From Gyromitra esculenta (lineage: Eukaryota > Ascomycota > Pezizomycetes > Pezizales > Discinaceae), in the NCBI GenBank assembly GCA_038503075.1, contig JBCAML010000006.1:2170001-2234000 (forward strand): a stretch of DNA of 64,000 bases, in the 5' to 3' direction. Under the pieces are notes generated by a model. The model made no database searches. It was given only the letters and a program-made list of their open reading frames with translations, and was not told where the DNA came from. This document shows, in pieces, positions 38,789 to 51,400 of this stretch (within the stretch, counting starts at the first letter, position 1; each line of letters starts with the position of its first letter). Position numbers and translations under genes: made by a program.

Positions 38789-41444
38789 CGTAGTAGTATT
38801 AAATGTGCCCAGCATGCATCACATGATCATGAATTTTGGCAAATTCAAGCGAAGTGAAACGAAACAGCCCGCTCCAGTCCTAATGGCAACGGAGTGGATT
38901 TGGAGTTAGCTATATCTTCTAGCAATTAGAATATAGTTCTCTAGCTGCGGAATTGAGGTAACCGTGGTTGGGGAGGTCAGTGTCTTGTGGATAGTATATC
39001 GCCTAGATTCATGGTTTTCCCTTTTCAAGATAGGCAGCATCTGCCCTGTACTGCGGGTGTCAGGGTAAATCTGTCACTAGGCGACGGTGCAGCCTTCTGT
39101 TGAGGAACCTAAGTTTGCCTTGATCTCAAGATTTTACCAATTAACGTAGCCTGATACCCAGTGCGTAGCATCTCTCACTCGCTAGAAGGTCTCATCAGGG
39201 CTCTCCCGGAGTTGTGGGTTTAGAGGAAAGGTTGTTTTCTCTTACTCGCACTGCCACCTGGTAACGGACTTAACCCCCGGCATCCGTAGTACAACCACGG
39301 TAAGGAACCTCCCTCAGGTAGCAAGGCGCGACCGCAAACAAAAAATGAAACCGACGCCTTCTAATCTAACGCCTGTTGGACCAGTGAGCCCGGGTTATAT
39401 ATCTTATTCAATCTACCATTTCATGCATTCAGTTAGCATGTGCGCGATTGCCTTGGTAAATCAAAAGGCACGCAAAACAATTATACTACTTACCATCGAC
39501 ACCTATAGCTTTACCTTTCTTTACGAGTTCTATCGTGTTCGCGCTCGTTCATGTGGATATCGAAGGCTGCCTCCATGGTTATACCTGCAACAAGATACAT
39601 TAATTAATCGGTTTTTGAGTCGATTATTTTCCCCAGATCTTTGGCATCCCTGCTAAGTTCCTTGATGCTTTCCCGGGCGGTGTCTATCTTAATACTTAAA
39701 TTCGCAACGTCCTACAAACCCGTTAATAATTCCATATATCCAAGTGATAGACTACAAGCCCACCTTACCGGGTTGATGAAATTCTTTCCGTGAAACATAT
39801 GTGCCACTAGCAGTTCCAGAAACCCTGCCCACCAGCCCGCTATCGGGCGGCCGAGGGGAATGTTCAACAGTCTTTCTACCAAATTATGTGAGTAGTTTAG
39901 AGACAACCACTGATACTTTGAGTAACTTACTAGTGTAGCGGTTAAATTATGGTTTCCAATTCTATTGACTTTCTTATTTCGGAACTCCTGACGAAGTCCA
40001 TGACGCAATCCCTGACCAACCAGCCAACAAACGACCGATTTCCAAAGAACCCATTTGTATGCGTGGGAGTACAAGGTTGGCTGTGTGTAGGTGTGTGCCA
40101 AGGAAGTCCTTTCGCCGTGACTAAACTCCGTGTGAGTCCGGTTATAGCTGTGTGGGCGTTGCTGTTGTAGATATAGATAGCTGCTTTATAGGACTGAGTT
40201 GAACCGGGTGTTCTTTCTAGCAGTGAAGCTGACGAGTGACTCTTTCAGTTGAAGAGGATCTGATCCTGGGGCTCTCTTCTCTATTTATACAGCATTTCCC
40301 ATGCTTAGCCTTGCACTGGCTAAATATCCCATGACTTTAACCCTAAGAGAGTTGCTGCGAAAGGTAAACTCGTCATGTTGGACGTCCAAACTAGCGATGA
40401 CGTGTACCGTAACTAGCATATACACATCCATAGCAGCTTGCTGCGACCGAAACGCCAATAGCTAAGATTTGCGTTGAAACGCTATCGGCTACAAGGAAAT
40501 AATTTGCAAATCATCAATTTGTCCATCAAGACTTTGTATTTCTTATAGTGCTTCGCTTCCCACCTCTTAGTCCTAGCACATATCTAGATATCTAGACATT
40601 GAGGGGATGTACCATTGGCTGCGTACCTTGGTTCATGCATCACCGATCTTATCAAAAATTCCGCGACCGAAGTCAAGAACCCTCGTAGAAGCTAGCGGTA
40701 CTAAGGGTGGCCGGCTCAAACTCCCCTAGCTAGTCTTCAGAGGGGGATGATCAAGAACATAATCATTTCGGGTCACTCGGAGTCGAACGGAATCGCGACA
40801 GAAACAGACTCCCAAACTTAAAATAGGCAAGAAGAAAAATATATGGCAAGGGGCAGAGAATATCTTACGGATAATTAGGCGAGTTAGACAGAGCTGTGCT
40901 TGTTCAACTACTGTAGCTGTTGGTTCAACAGTGTTCAGAGGGTGTTTTACGAGGACTTGCTTGCTAGAGAATGAGCTTGTATACGTATGCTATAATGAAT
41001 CTTGCTGGGTAATGCATATTTAATACCAGTTGTGTCTGAAAACGGATAGAGGGTATCTCTAGCTGTGCTCTTCGTCCACAGTAATGCTGAAGTGGTATTT
41101 GCAGATGTTAGGAGCTGGGGTCTGCATATTGTGGTGTGAGGACGAGTTGTTATGTTTCTTATAATAGTTTAATCTCCTGCAGCTGATAACTTAGAGCGCC
41201 GCCGTGCTTCCTTCGGGTATACTTCATGTATTTGAGGCGTTACGGTTATTTGAGGCTAGTTAAGCCTCTGAGGATAGAAATAGACTCATTATAGAAAGAG
41301 TCCTCCTTCTCCAGAAATTTAGGTAGAAGGAATTGGAGAAAGTACTCTCTGTTGCTTTTCTAAGATGGGGTCGATTACAACAACAAACTGCTACTCAAGC
41401 ATCGTTGGGTCCTGATTCAAATTGCCAAACCAAAAACAGACGAT

Positions 41445-41563
41445 GTGTTCGGTCATAGAACGATGAGAATGAGCCATCCCGTCCGCTCTGGCATATCCAA
41501 GCATCGTATCGCCTAGTTAGTACTGCAGTGGGTGACCATGTGGGAATCCCAGGTACTGAACTC
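41445..41563 (+). rRNA. 5S ribosomal RNA gene
   Basis: A 119 nt 5S rRNA unit. The core motifs are present: CCCGTCCGCTCTG, CTAGTTAGTACTG and the box C-type GTGGGTGACCATGTGGGAATC at 41528-41548. The ends pair as stem I (GUGUUCGGU with ACUGAACUC, one mismatch and one G-U). ACGATG (41460-41465) pairs with CATCGT (41502-41507) as stem II. A run of seven T at 41570-41576, seven bases past the end, would terminate pol III. Single dispersed 5S genes are normal in filamentous fungi. With both stems kept it is likely functional, though one copy alone cannot prove that. Confidence 0.88.
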
Positions 41564-42556
41564 AATTTATTTTTTTGTTGCATTTTAGTTTCCCATCTCT
41601 GAATTTCCGTGCTGCCATTCTGGGGGAATGGATATTGAGTTAGTGGAGAGACGCCTCTGAATCATCAAGTTCAATGTAGACAAGAGGGCAAAGAGGCGTT
41701 CAGCATCTAACAGTAGAAATAAGTACTAGTAAGCTGTCCTCAAAAGACCTTTTTATGATTAAGAAGCCGTTCAAAAAGCACATGTTCAATCATATGCCAC
41801 GGACCCGAATTTCTTTGTTTAGTATTTCCTCTGTCTATGTAGAATAAGCATTATGTGGGAGCAAGGGCGGCAGGGTGGCAGGGCGCTCCAAACAGGAGGT
41901 GGGGATTTGCACGTTAGGTGCTAACGTTCTTCAGGCCTCGCTACCTTACTTTGTCAAAGAGAAATAATGCAAGCTAGCACCACTAGTTCTAATCAGACAA
42001 GTTTACGGGATATGGGACGTCACCTCCTTCTCGTCACCCACTTCGTTCTAATCCCTTGAAGCACATCAATCACAAAGATTTCGTTTTTTATTATTTATAT
42101 AGTGCGTGTACGCTTAAACCTGGACCACCACTTTAGGTCGAAATACCGACACCCACAGCCAACCAGATTCCTTAAGAAAACTTGTGAAACCTAGAATGAT
42201 AGTAATGAAGCTCTACAAGTTTTTGTAGGACATGATGATAAGTGGTTGTGGTGGAATAAAACCTCTTTTTTGGCTGTAAAAAGTTCGGTTTGGAACATTC
42301 TAAGAGATACTGCACACATGACCAAATATACATAGAGGAACTTTAAATCAAATATCAGTTTTTAAAGCTTAGTTTAAGCATCAACACTAATAAAGTGACC
42401 ATATCTGACAGCATTCATCTTTTGGGGCATTGGTGATTGAAATATTTAGGTTGATGATTTTTCTATAAAATTTAGTGAGGCACTGGCGAAGTTTTGTAAG
42501 ACAAAGGCGTTCCACATACCAATTTGATTGGTCTAGGTTTAAGCGTGCACGCACCA

Positions 42557-42968
42557 TATATGTTCCGACCGGTTTGTAAGTGGGGCCGGTTGGTAAATCG
42601 GTCAGCCGGTTAGCAAAGAGGCCAACTTTGGAAACCGGCTGACCGGCTTCCAAAGTGTTGTTTGCAGTTGGCCGGTTTCTAAACTAAAGTGTTGCTAGGT
42701 GGGCTAAAGGGGGTAAACAGCTAATGGTATAGGTTTAGTTGTGGTGGATACGACTGAACCAAAGTAGAGTACATGTAATTGTGGTATCTGACATACAAAC
42801 TCATCGACAGAAACACGGTATCCTAAACATTTTCCAGGTAGAGAAAAAACCACTTTAGGTATCGGCCAGCCGGTGCCGAAAGTTGCACGGTATATAAACC
42901 GGTTGACCCATTTGTAAAGCGGCCTGGCCAGTTTGTCAACCGGCATTCTTGAGATACCGGTCAGAACA
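42557..42968. mobile_element. 412 bp MITE with GGCCGGTT subterminal motifs
   Basis: The ends ATATGTTCCGACCGGT and, inverted, ATATGTTCTGACCGGT bound the element. GCCGGTT/AACCGGC motifs recur many times just inside both ends. Such repeated subterminal motifs point to a hAT-like nonautonomous element. No transposase frame is present and no clear target duplication is seen. Confidence 0.65.
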
Positions 42969-44569
42969 TATACATATCTTTATCTCATGCAGCAGCTTGT
43001 CTTCGTGAATCCCTGCCTCGAGTGGCCGAGCTTCGTGGGCCACACTGGCAGAGAATATTCTCTCACGAGCTTTCGTTTCCCTCTCAAGTAGCCTGGCGTT
43101 TTCGTTTGCCGCCACTTCATGGGTATTTAGCAACGAGGTAAATTGAATCTCAGGCGTGCTCTCTTCAAACAGTAAGAGCCAAGGGAAATCATTTAACTAG
43201 CACAGATAAACTATTGAGCAGTAAAAATGCAGCAGACGTATCGCAGTATATAACAATCTTTTCGGGCGACGATGCTATCACACTGCATCCTTTGTTGATT
43301 GGTGATGCTAAGAACTCCATCTGCTACAGGCAGGAAGTTAGTAAGGCTTTTTCGTGAATAGTAGGAGGTATACTTACAATCGTTTATAACAATACGGATG
43401 TATCAATTGACGAAAGCCCACAGCAATTCTTTAATTTGGGAGCGTAATCATCATGTCATATGCAGATGTTTGGCGAAGGCCTTAAAATTCGGTTGCTAGT
43501 CACGTATGTAGAAACGATCAAACACTAACTACTAACGCTAGAAAGAGAAAACGACTAGTCACAATTGCCTTAAGGATGTCATTCAAAGAATAACCAGAAA
43601 CACGGAAATCCCTGCCTAAATTACATACGTACGCACTTATGTAAACCAATATTTATGTTGGAAAAGGCTTCATAATATGGGAGGCTCCCAGGGAGCCGTC
43701 AGGGAAGGCTCAGGGACGGAAACTAGTAAAAAACAAAGGCCAGAATACACAGACACCTCGGGGAGCTATTGTCAAGTATATAGACGGGAGCGCCCGCCCT
43801 CCCAACCTACAGAAATTACAATCAATAGAAGAAATTCAGCTATTATGCCTAGTATTCCAACAACTTATAATTGACGATGCACGAGTGATTCACTATGATT
43901 TCGACCGCCAAACATGGCAGAATATCATGGACTTATACTGCCTATGTTCGTGATTGCTTCATCTCTGACTAGTAGAGGTGGACCAGGGGTTAGTACATTC
44001 CTTTCGAAGTTTCATTAAACATATCATACTGGTGAATTTATCGAGACTGCCTTTGGTATTTAAGTATGATCATCTATGTGCATTCAGATGCTTGAGAGAA
44101 TATCAGCGGATCTAGGACTATTCGCAGTCCAGCGGAATTTAGGACTGATGTTTTGATCGATTGCGAGCGACCGTGAGCTCCTAGTCTACTTGATATATAT
44201 CAGAACAACAATACACAATATGTTATGTAGAGATGGTACGATTAGTTTCACCGGCATATCTCGATTTTGTGTTCTGTCACTTTTGAACGAACGAGTAAAG
44301 ACAATCGAATTGAATTTTTCGGGTAGGACAGCCGGAGTCTTTATGACTCTTCTTGTCCTTTCGCCAACCACTTTCGCTGTTGCTATTCCGGCGCCTCAAT
44401 TGTTGGTATGTGAACCTAAATTAGCCGCTAGATTGCTGAAAATGGAAGACATAAGACTCCGATGAGGAAGATTTACATTTGCTCTGTGCGGTCGCATAAA
44501 AACACTCAATTTTGAACGTCACACTGAAAAAGGTATCACTTTGCTTTTGCCTCATACAGTATCCAACAT

Positions 44570-44586
44570 TATTTGGCGAATAAGCC
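44570..44586. repeat. Stray end of TTTGGCGAATA element
   Basis: TATTTGGCGAATAAGCC matches the end of the element at 18411-18640. No matching opposite end is seen within the next 500 bp, so this is a fragment. Confidence 0.7.
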
Positions 44587-44825
44587 GGGGGGGCTTGAAT
44601 CGAGTGGAGGCGGAAATGGCGTTAGAATGAGCCAGTTGAGTCGCTAGAATCTCGGGGTCAGGGTTATCTCTAGTAGCACTTTCCATGATTGGCCCGGAGC
44701 CATCCACCCCAAGCTTTGATTTATAACCCACTGCTTATTTACAATGTAGTACGTGTACACACATCGAGAAGTGGTCTCTACATACCTCTTTTCCCTACTT
44801 TTCTTCGCTCGTCACCATCTTCCAA

Positions 44826-45735
44826 ATGGACAATCACCCTCTGGATCCCAGTATCCCAGCAGCACTAGTTGACTCGATCTCTGTAGCTAGCAGCGTTGCA
44901 AAACCCCTCGATTTATTCTCTAAAACGGTGGATGATATCTATGATCTCTTGGATGTGCCAGAAGACAAACGAATAGAGGCAATTGAATGTTTGTAGCGAT
45001 TCTAGACCTTGTGTGGGCGCAGCTAACTAGGTTTGGGTAGGTACAAAGAGGGTCTATAAAGAATGCAACTTCCCGGATGTGTCTTTCGCAGATGCTCCAA
45101 AAAGCGATATTCGAGCGGCGGCTACGAAATTGAAAGCAGAACTCTACAAGATATACCCTGACTTCCGTAGAGGCGAACCTTGGTTTCCGAGATGGGCATT
45201 GTGGTGGGAACACACAGACCCAATCCCACCACCGACAACGGCAATGTCCAATCACAAGGCGGATGATGTCTATAGTCTCTTACGCGCCTCATATAGAACG
45301 AGAATTAATATTATTCAGTGTTCGCAATTCTCCCGAGACATTTGTGGGGGGCATGGCTAATTGTTTTCTGATCAATAGGCACCGGGAAAGTCTATACGGA
45401 TGCAGATTTTCAGGACGTCCGCTTCAACAAACTTCCGAAGGATAAAGTTGAAGAAGTGATACTGAGATTGACGGCAGAGCTTCGCAATACATTCCCTGAT
45501 TCTCGAAGAGGTGAGCCCTGGTTTGCGAGATGGGCACTGTGGCGACGACACAAAACGAGGCCAGAGTCGAGGAAGAAGGGCAAAGGGGATTCAAAATCTA
45601 CAACCGTGGCCGGTAGGTTGGTAAATTATAAACACTTGGGTAATAAACTAATATAGCTTAGGTCCATCGGCTACAGGACTGGAGGACGAAGACGAAGACG
45701 AAGACGAAGATGATAATCAGGATGAAGAGGGTTGA
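44826..45735 (+). CDS. Unknown protein with two 93-residue-spaced repeats
   Basis: I do not recognise this family. Exons 44826-44988, 45041-45319, 45379-45612 and 45662-45735 join in frame to 249 aa. Two units align with no gap at a 93-residue offset. Unit 1 (about 36-110) runs DDIYDLL, then CTKRVYKECNF, then RRGEPWFPRWALWWEH. Unit 2 (about 129-203) runs DDVYSLL, then CTGKVYTDADF, then RRGEPWFARWALWRRH. Each unit is split by an intron directly before the Cys-Thr, at the same phase, so the whole exon-intron-exon block was duplicated. The C-terminus is a basic patch (RKKGKGDSK) followed by an acidic tail of Glu/Asp. There is no signal peptide or membrane helix. A CT-rich leader precedes the ATG. 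The second intron has an unusual donor (GTTCGC). Confidence 0.75.
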
Positions 45736-46419
45736 AACTATCTTCTCCCTTGTCCTGAGCAGATAGAGCCGTGAATTTGCAGCCCATCCTAGGCAACCGG
45801 TTGTTCGTTGGTTTTAATTTATATTCCCTGTATATGGAAATTATATACACTGAGGCTGCGGCTGCGGCTGCAGCTGTTCGAGTTTTCAAATCTTAGTATT
45901 TCATTGTTTAGTTATTTCCGAGGAATTGAGTCGATTCCCATAGCTGTAGCTGTATACGATACTGCAGCCAAGTTTCAGGGTAATCAATTGGAGTTTGTAG
46001 GAGACTTGTAGTTCTTAAGGCTATATTAATTGTTTCCCTTTTCATTAATAATATAACGGGGATCGCCGACATCATGGTTGTACTAAATCCTAGCACGCAC
46101 GCACTAATTTGTATTACCTACAAATTAATCCCATAGTAGGTCGGGCGTTTCCGGTAACACAAAAAAATCCCCCACTTGTTCACGGAGAAGACCATAAGCG
46201 TCAACTAGTTTCTTAAGATATCTATAGATCTACTAATGTTCCCCTCTTGTTGCAGTTCCTCCAGCAGCTTTCCTCAAGCTCCTTGTAGCGAGTTCGAATC
46301 TCTGTGCCAAAAATCTCAATAGGATATTAGTTAGCTAGCGGCACAACCCTCGCAAAATCCGAAAGCCAAATCGGGGGTAACGAAAGAGGTACCCTTAGCT
46401 TGATATTCATTCGGTCACC
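45736..46419. other. Intergenic
   Basis: About 680 bp holding the 3' end of the repeat-protein gene and the promoter of the oxygenase gene. A short (GGCTGC)n patch stands at 45854-45874. At 46284-46306 a GAGTTCGAATCTC segment resembles a tRNA T arm, but no full cloverleaf forms. Confidence 0.5.
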
Positions 46420-47685
46420 ATGTCAGCGATTGCCAATGCCCCTCCAGTCATTGATTTTGCTCGTAAGTGCTCATTGAAGACTGTGACGGTGTTTACAGTT
46501 GTAACTAACCTTTCGTCGCCCAGCGTTTTGTAGCGACGATGCTACAGCTCGTCAAAAGGTTGTGGATCAGATACGAGAAGCATGTCTAGATAAAGGTTTC
46601 TTTCAGATTACCAACACCTCCATCTCGGTCGAGCTCCAAGAGAAAATCTTAGAGCAAGCAAAGAAGTTCTTTAACCTCCCGTCCGGGGAAAAATTCAAGA
46701 TCGATAAAAGTTAGTAGACAAATCCCAGCGAACACAAACTATACCATGTTGCAAGCATTGGCTCTATTTCAGCTATATTAATTGAAATATATAGATTTGA
46801 ACGACTACAACCGCGGATATGAAGCTCTGCGATCCCAAGTATTCGAGGAAATGCGGCCAGATCTCAAAGAAGGTCTCTATCTCGGCAACGACTTGCCACT
46901 CGACCATCCATACGTCCAAGAAAAGAAAGCGAACTGTGGTCCAAACCTATATCCGCAAACAATAGATGATCCAGAGGAATTCAAGGTGGTCTTCAACACC
47001 TACTTTCAAGCAATTACCAATGTAGCGCGGGACATATTCCGAGCACTCGCGTTGACACTCAATCTCCCGGAAACTTGGTTCAACGAGTTCGCGGGACCAG
47101 AGATTGCGATTTTAAGGATGTTGCATTATCCTCCTCAGCCTACAGACTCAGACGCACAGGAAAGAGGAGTTGGCGCACATACTGATTTCGGTCTGTCCGG
47201 AGCCTGCAGCTGCAGTAAAAATATGAAACTATCTACTAATCAAAGTCATTCGTAGGAAGTATTACCCTTCTGTTGCAAGATAGCGTCGGCGGCCTTCAGG
47301 TCTGGGATAGAGAAGCCGATTCATGGCTAGATGTTCTCTCCCTTTCATTGCTTTGCTTCTAAAACCCACTAAATACTGACATATTGATCAGGTCACTCCA
47401 ACGCCAGGGGCATACGTCGTGAATCTGGGAGACCTAATGATGAGGTGGTCCAACGACAAATACAAATCGAATCTTCATCGTGTCATAAACAAATCTGGCA
47501 GGGAACGATATTCGATCCCGTTTTTCTTCACTGGAAACCCTGACTATCTCGTCCGATGTCTTCCGGGATGCGATAATAACGGAACCGAGAAATATGCGCC
47601 AGTTACGGTGCAGGATTACATTAGTATGAGATATGCACAAACGTATGGGAACGCTAAAGCATACAACGGTTTAAAGGAGGGTTAA
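46420..47685 (+). CDS. 2-oxoglutarate/Fe(II)-dependent oxygenase
   Basis: Soluble oxidase of the isopenicillin N synthase-like family, coupling 2-oxoglutarate decarboxylation to oxidation of an unknown substrate. Five exons (46420-46462, 46524-46709, 46795-47190, 47256-47332, 47392-47685) give 331 aa, normal for the family. The N-terminal DIOX_N part starts PPVIDFA and contains KGFFQITN. Iron ligands are His205 and Asp207 (AHTDFG) and His263 (NLHRVI). The co-substrate Arg273 and Ser275 are in RYSIPFF. Residues LLLQDSVGGLQVWD form the expected core strand pair. Fungal members serve in secondary metabolism, flavonoid-like or gibberellin-like oxidations and others. No biosynthetic backbone gene is nearby, so a pathway cannot be named. 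Confidence 0.93.
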
Positions 47686-48460
47686 ACTGAGGGGATATAT
47701 GGTTATATAGCAATTTCTTAAATTCATTGTACTAAATGATCTTCCGTAGATCTACTAGTACTGTATAGAACGTCTTGTACAGGGATGATATAACACCCAC
47801 TTCCAATGAAATCGGGCTCCGTATAGTTTCCGGTGCATACAAGATTACTCAAATTGATATAGAAACCTAAAATTCAAATCTGTTTCAATCTTTATCGCTA
47901 GATATCGATGTTGAAGCCTCACAAATGTGCTTAGACTAAGCGACCGTTGGATTAAGGTTAACCAGGGATCGGGAGCACGGTAGGCGATCACGGGACACTA
48001 TTGGAGTTTAATCGTTTGACGTGGGGTACATCAAACCTCAATCTTCCAGTAATCCTGTCCTGATGGCTCAAGGTAATAGAGGATCTGGAACTGTCCAGTT
48101 GCAAGTTGTTATGGATATTTCCTCCTGGAGCGAGTGCAAGTGCAAGGACGAATTACTAAATAGCCCCTCCTGATAGGGCAAGGGTATTATAGCCTCCAGC
48201 TTCTGAGGAGGATAGTGGACTAACTAGCGAGACGATCGCCAAAAGACGGGGCTGTGTTTCTCAATTTGCTTTCGCTGTTCGCGGATCATGTATTGAAACG
48301 GATGCCCTTGGTTGGAGGCCTGATCTTCTTAGTCACTACGGGGCTGAGTCGCTTAAACCCTAACCCAGGAAGAATTTAGGTATATCTGCTTCTGAAGATA
48401 CCGTTTTATTTCAGGACATACAAGAATTCTACCCTCACCATCATCTTTAAAACTAGAGAA
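47686..48460. other. Intergenic, DCL2 promoter region
   Basis: About 775 bp between two plus-strand genes. I see no coding sequence or repeat of note in it. Confidence 0.5.
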
Positions 48461-51400
48461 ATGAGTTCTCCTCCTGAGGCTGTTACCAGGAATCGGCCTA
48501 GGGCCAAGTTCGTGCCAGCTGGGCCCGAGAGAACAAGGTCAAGAGGTTATCAAATGGAAATGTTTGAGCAAAGCATGAAACGGAATATTATTGTTACGGT
48601 TCGATAATCCTGTTTTTTTCTGTGCTAAGTCTCATTTTATTTTTGAGGAAAGTTTAAAACTAATACAATATTTGTGAAAAGATGGATACTGGTTCCGGAA
48701 AAACACATATGTATTGACTCAGAAGATTTCCTCTGCCCTGGAGCTCGTGCCCATTCATTTAATCGCAGATACTATTCTGGATGAAATCTTGCTTCCCGAT
48801 TGCTTCAATGTTACAGAACCGGGATTTGACTGATATCTGTAACTACATGGAATTATAGTGCGGTTCTTCGGATTCGTGCTCAGTTAGAAAAAGGAGATGG
48901 AAAAGTGAGCATAACCTTAAACCGCCTTTTAGTTGTTATCTACTAATATGTCATGTAAATTCGTAGCTCTGCTGGCTCCTGGTTCCTAGTGTCCCGTTGG
49001 GAAATCAGCAGTACGATGTCCTAAGATCTTCTTTGCCGCCAGTAAACATCCAGTTCTTGAGCGGTAGCGATAATGTGGATAAGTGGAGCGGCCAGGATAT
49101 CTGGGACGGAGTTTTAAAATTGAAGGAAAAGGCTCCAACGGTTGTTGTCAGCACCCATCAAGTTAGTCCCCTAGAACCATAGAGAAAGATATTATGGCAA
49201 ACGTGTATTCTATTAGAGGAAACGCGGATAGGCCAGCATTAACTGGGAAACAGATATTATTGGACGCTTTAACACATGGTTTCGTGACTATCGACAAAAT
49301 CGGACTGCTAATATTCGACGAAGGTTCGTGCAATGCAGTAGGAATATAATATCTGAAAATCGCTTATACTTCTTATCCATATAGCCCACCATTGTGTCGG
49401 CAAGCACCCAGCAAATCGTATCATGGAAGACTTCTACCATCCTAACTTCCATCGAATTGAGGTTCCCGCGATACTTGGTCTTACCGCAAGCCCAATTATA
49501 AAAGCGAAGCCAACTCAACTCAAGTAAGCATCCACTCGGCGTATAAAGTTATAGTTACCCTAAACTCAATCCGACCCTCTTTCAGAGTAATCGAAGCCAA
49601 CTTGAACTCAATATCACGAAGCCCTATCTTAAACCGTGAGGAGCTAATGCAGCACGTCCACCACCCGATGTTGTCAAGTGTCACTTATTCCGCTGGTTTG
49701 TCGGTCTATGATGTCCTTAGCCCGCGCTTCTCCCTAGATATGGAGACTTCTGCTGCCGAAAAAAAAAACCAGAGAATGGCTGGGAAATTTCTCGTAGATG
49801 ATACCGACATATATCTTTCGATTCAGCCTGCAGCTGCTAAACGCAAGCGAGAAGTTCTCGAGAATCAAAATAGTCTTAGGTGAGGCCTTAGCTCCAAATA
49901 AAAATCAACTCTTCCCGTGGAAATACCAGGAGGCGTAGAGTGATATCAAGCAACAATAATTCATGTACTAATCCTAGTTGACAGCTCCAGCTCAACCTCC
50001 GAAAGCGTACACTGGTCCATGCCAGCGCTCAAATCTTTCTTACAAGCCTTCAACGAAATGGATATTGAACAAGACCCGCACGTACGTCAGCTAAGATCCA
50101 CAGATCCACCAGATGAAAAGCGAATCAGAGAGACGGTCGAAAATAAAAGCACGCGTTCCCACCGCCAGATGCGTGGGATCAAGAGTAAAGCCCAGCATAT
50201 TCTTGGAGAGTACGGAGTCTGGGCTACAGAGTGGTACATAAAAGTTGTAGTCCAAAGAACACTCGAAGCAGCGGATGAGAACGTTGAAAAGTGTATGTTG
50301 ACGGGCTGGGATCAATCAGAGACTCTGTATTTGAGGGATACGCTGAAGAAGATATACCTACCGGAGGACCTTGGCGCCATTGAAGGAGGAGTTACAGAAA
50401 AGGTAGAAAAGCTAATAGGAATACTCCTGAAAGAGTACTACGGCAACGAAGGTGGTAGAAAATTTGCAGGGCTGGTCTTTGTGGAACAAAGGGTCGGAGT
50501 GTCGGTTTTGGCAGAGATTGTCAGATCACATCCACGGTCAAAGAATATATTCAACGTTGGGACACTAGTGGGCGCAGCAGACAATGATGCAAAGTCTGGC
50601 CGCAATATTTATGAGCTTACGAGTTTAGTAGGCCAAAACACGATCATTGATGGCTTCCGACGGAAGACGAAGAATTTGGTTATCTCTACCAGCGTTGTAG
50701 AAGAAGGCCTGGATATACCGTCTTGTCATCTAGTTGTCTGCTTCTCCCTACCACCAAATTTGAAGAGCTTTATTCAACGACGAGGGCGCGCGAGAAGAGT
50801 CAAAAGCTCGTACTTCCTTATGTTTGAAAAGGGGTCCGACACCGTAGGGAAAATAGATAAACTGAGGCAGCTGGAGAGGGAAATGATAGCAGAGTACCTT
50901 GACGAAACAAGGAAGCTTAAGGAGATTTTAGATCGGGAGGAGGATGAGGCGGATGAAGATGGGATAATAAGTGACGGATATAACAGGAAGTTTTTTATTG
51001 AAAGCACCGGGTATGCAAATCGACATTTTCCATATCATTAGAGACCAGCATACTGACATTTCGACAGCGCCTTATTAACACTCGATTCTGCTATACCACA
51101 TCTCCAGCACTTCTGCGGTACCTTACCACATACCCCTTATACAGATCTTAACCCGATCTTCACAATAGAATCCGCTTTCCCGGGTGATGAGGGTTTTTAT
51201 GAATCCGAAAAACCGCTCTACAGAGCCGAGGTCCTATTACCAAATTCAATACCTGCAAAGGCTCGGCGTGCAACAAGTAAAAAGGCATGGGAAAAGAAAA
51301 GATGGGCAAAGAGTGATGCTGCATTTGAAGCATATCTTGCCCTTCATAAACTAGAAGATCCGCTTATCAATGATAACTTACTACCGCTATTGATAAACGA

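Larger units (their letters stand above)
36654..41444. other. Gene desert left of the 5S gene
   Basis: Nearly 4.8 kb without a supported protein gene. Short frames at 39345-39656 and 39712-40101 show no domain. The first 400 bp are the transporter promoter. It contains two inverted-repeat elements, at 37697-37848 and 38616-38788, listed separately. The rest is A/T-rich with many stops. Confidence 0.55.
41564..44825. other. Gene desert right of the 5S gene
   Basis: No supported gene. It contains one longer inverted-repeat element (42557-42968) and the stray end of the TTTGGCGAATA element at 44570-44586. At 42018-42080 lies a copy of a dispersed repeat also seen at 55828-55882 (shared AGCACATCAATCACAA). 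The last 100 bp are pyrimidine-rich and form the promoter of the repeat-protein gene. Confidence 0.55.

Noticed and set aside
46250..46320. tRNA-like T arm (GAGTTCGAATCTC)
   Set aside because: The T stem is only three pairs and no acceptor, D or anticodon stems form around it.
49880..49984. Apparent in-frame stop in DCL2
   Set aside because: The first AG (before 49977) gives a TGA, but the AG eight bases later joins in frame to a good DCL2 sequence.
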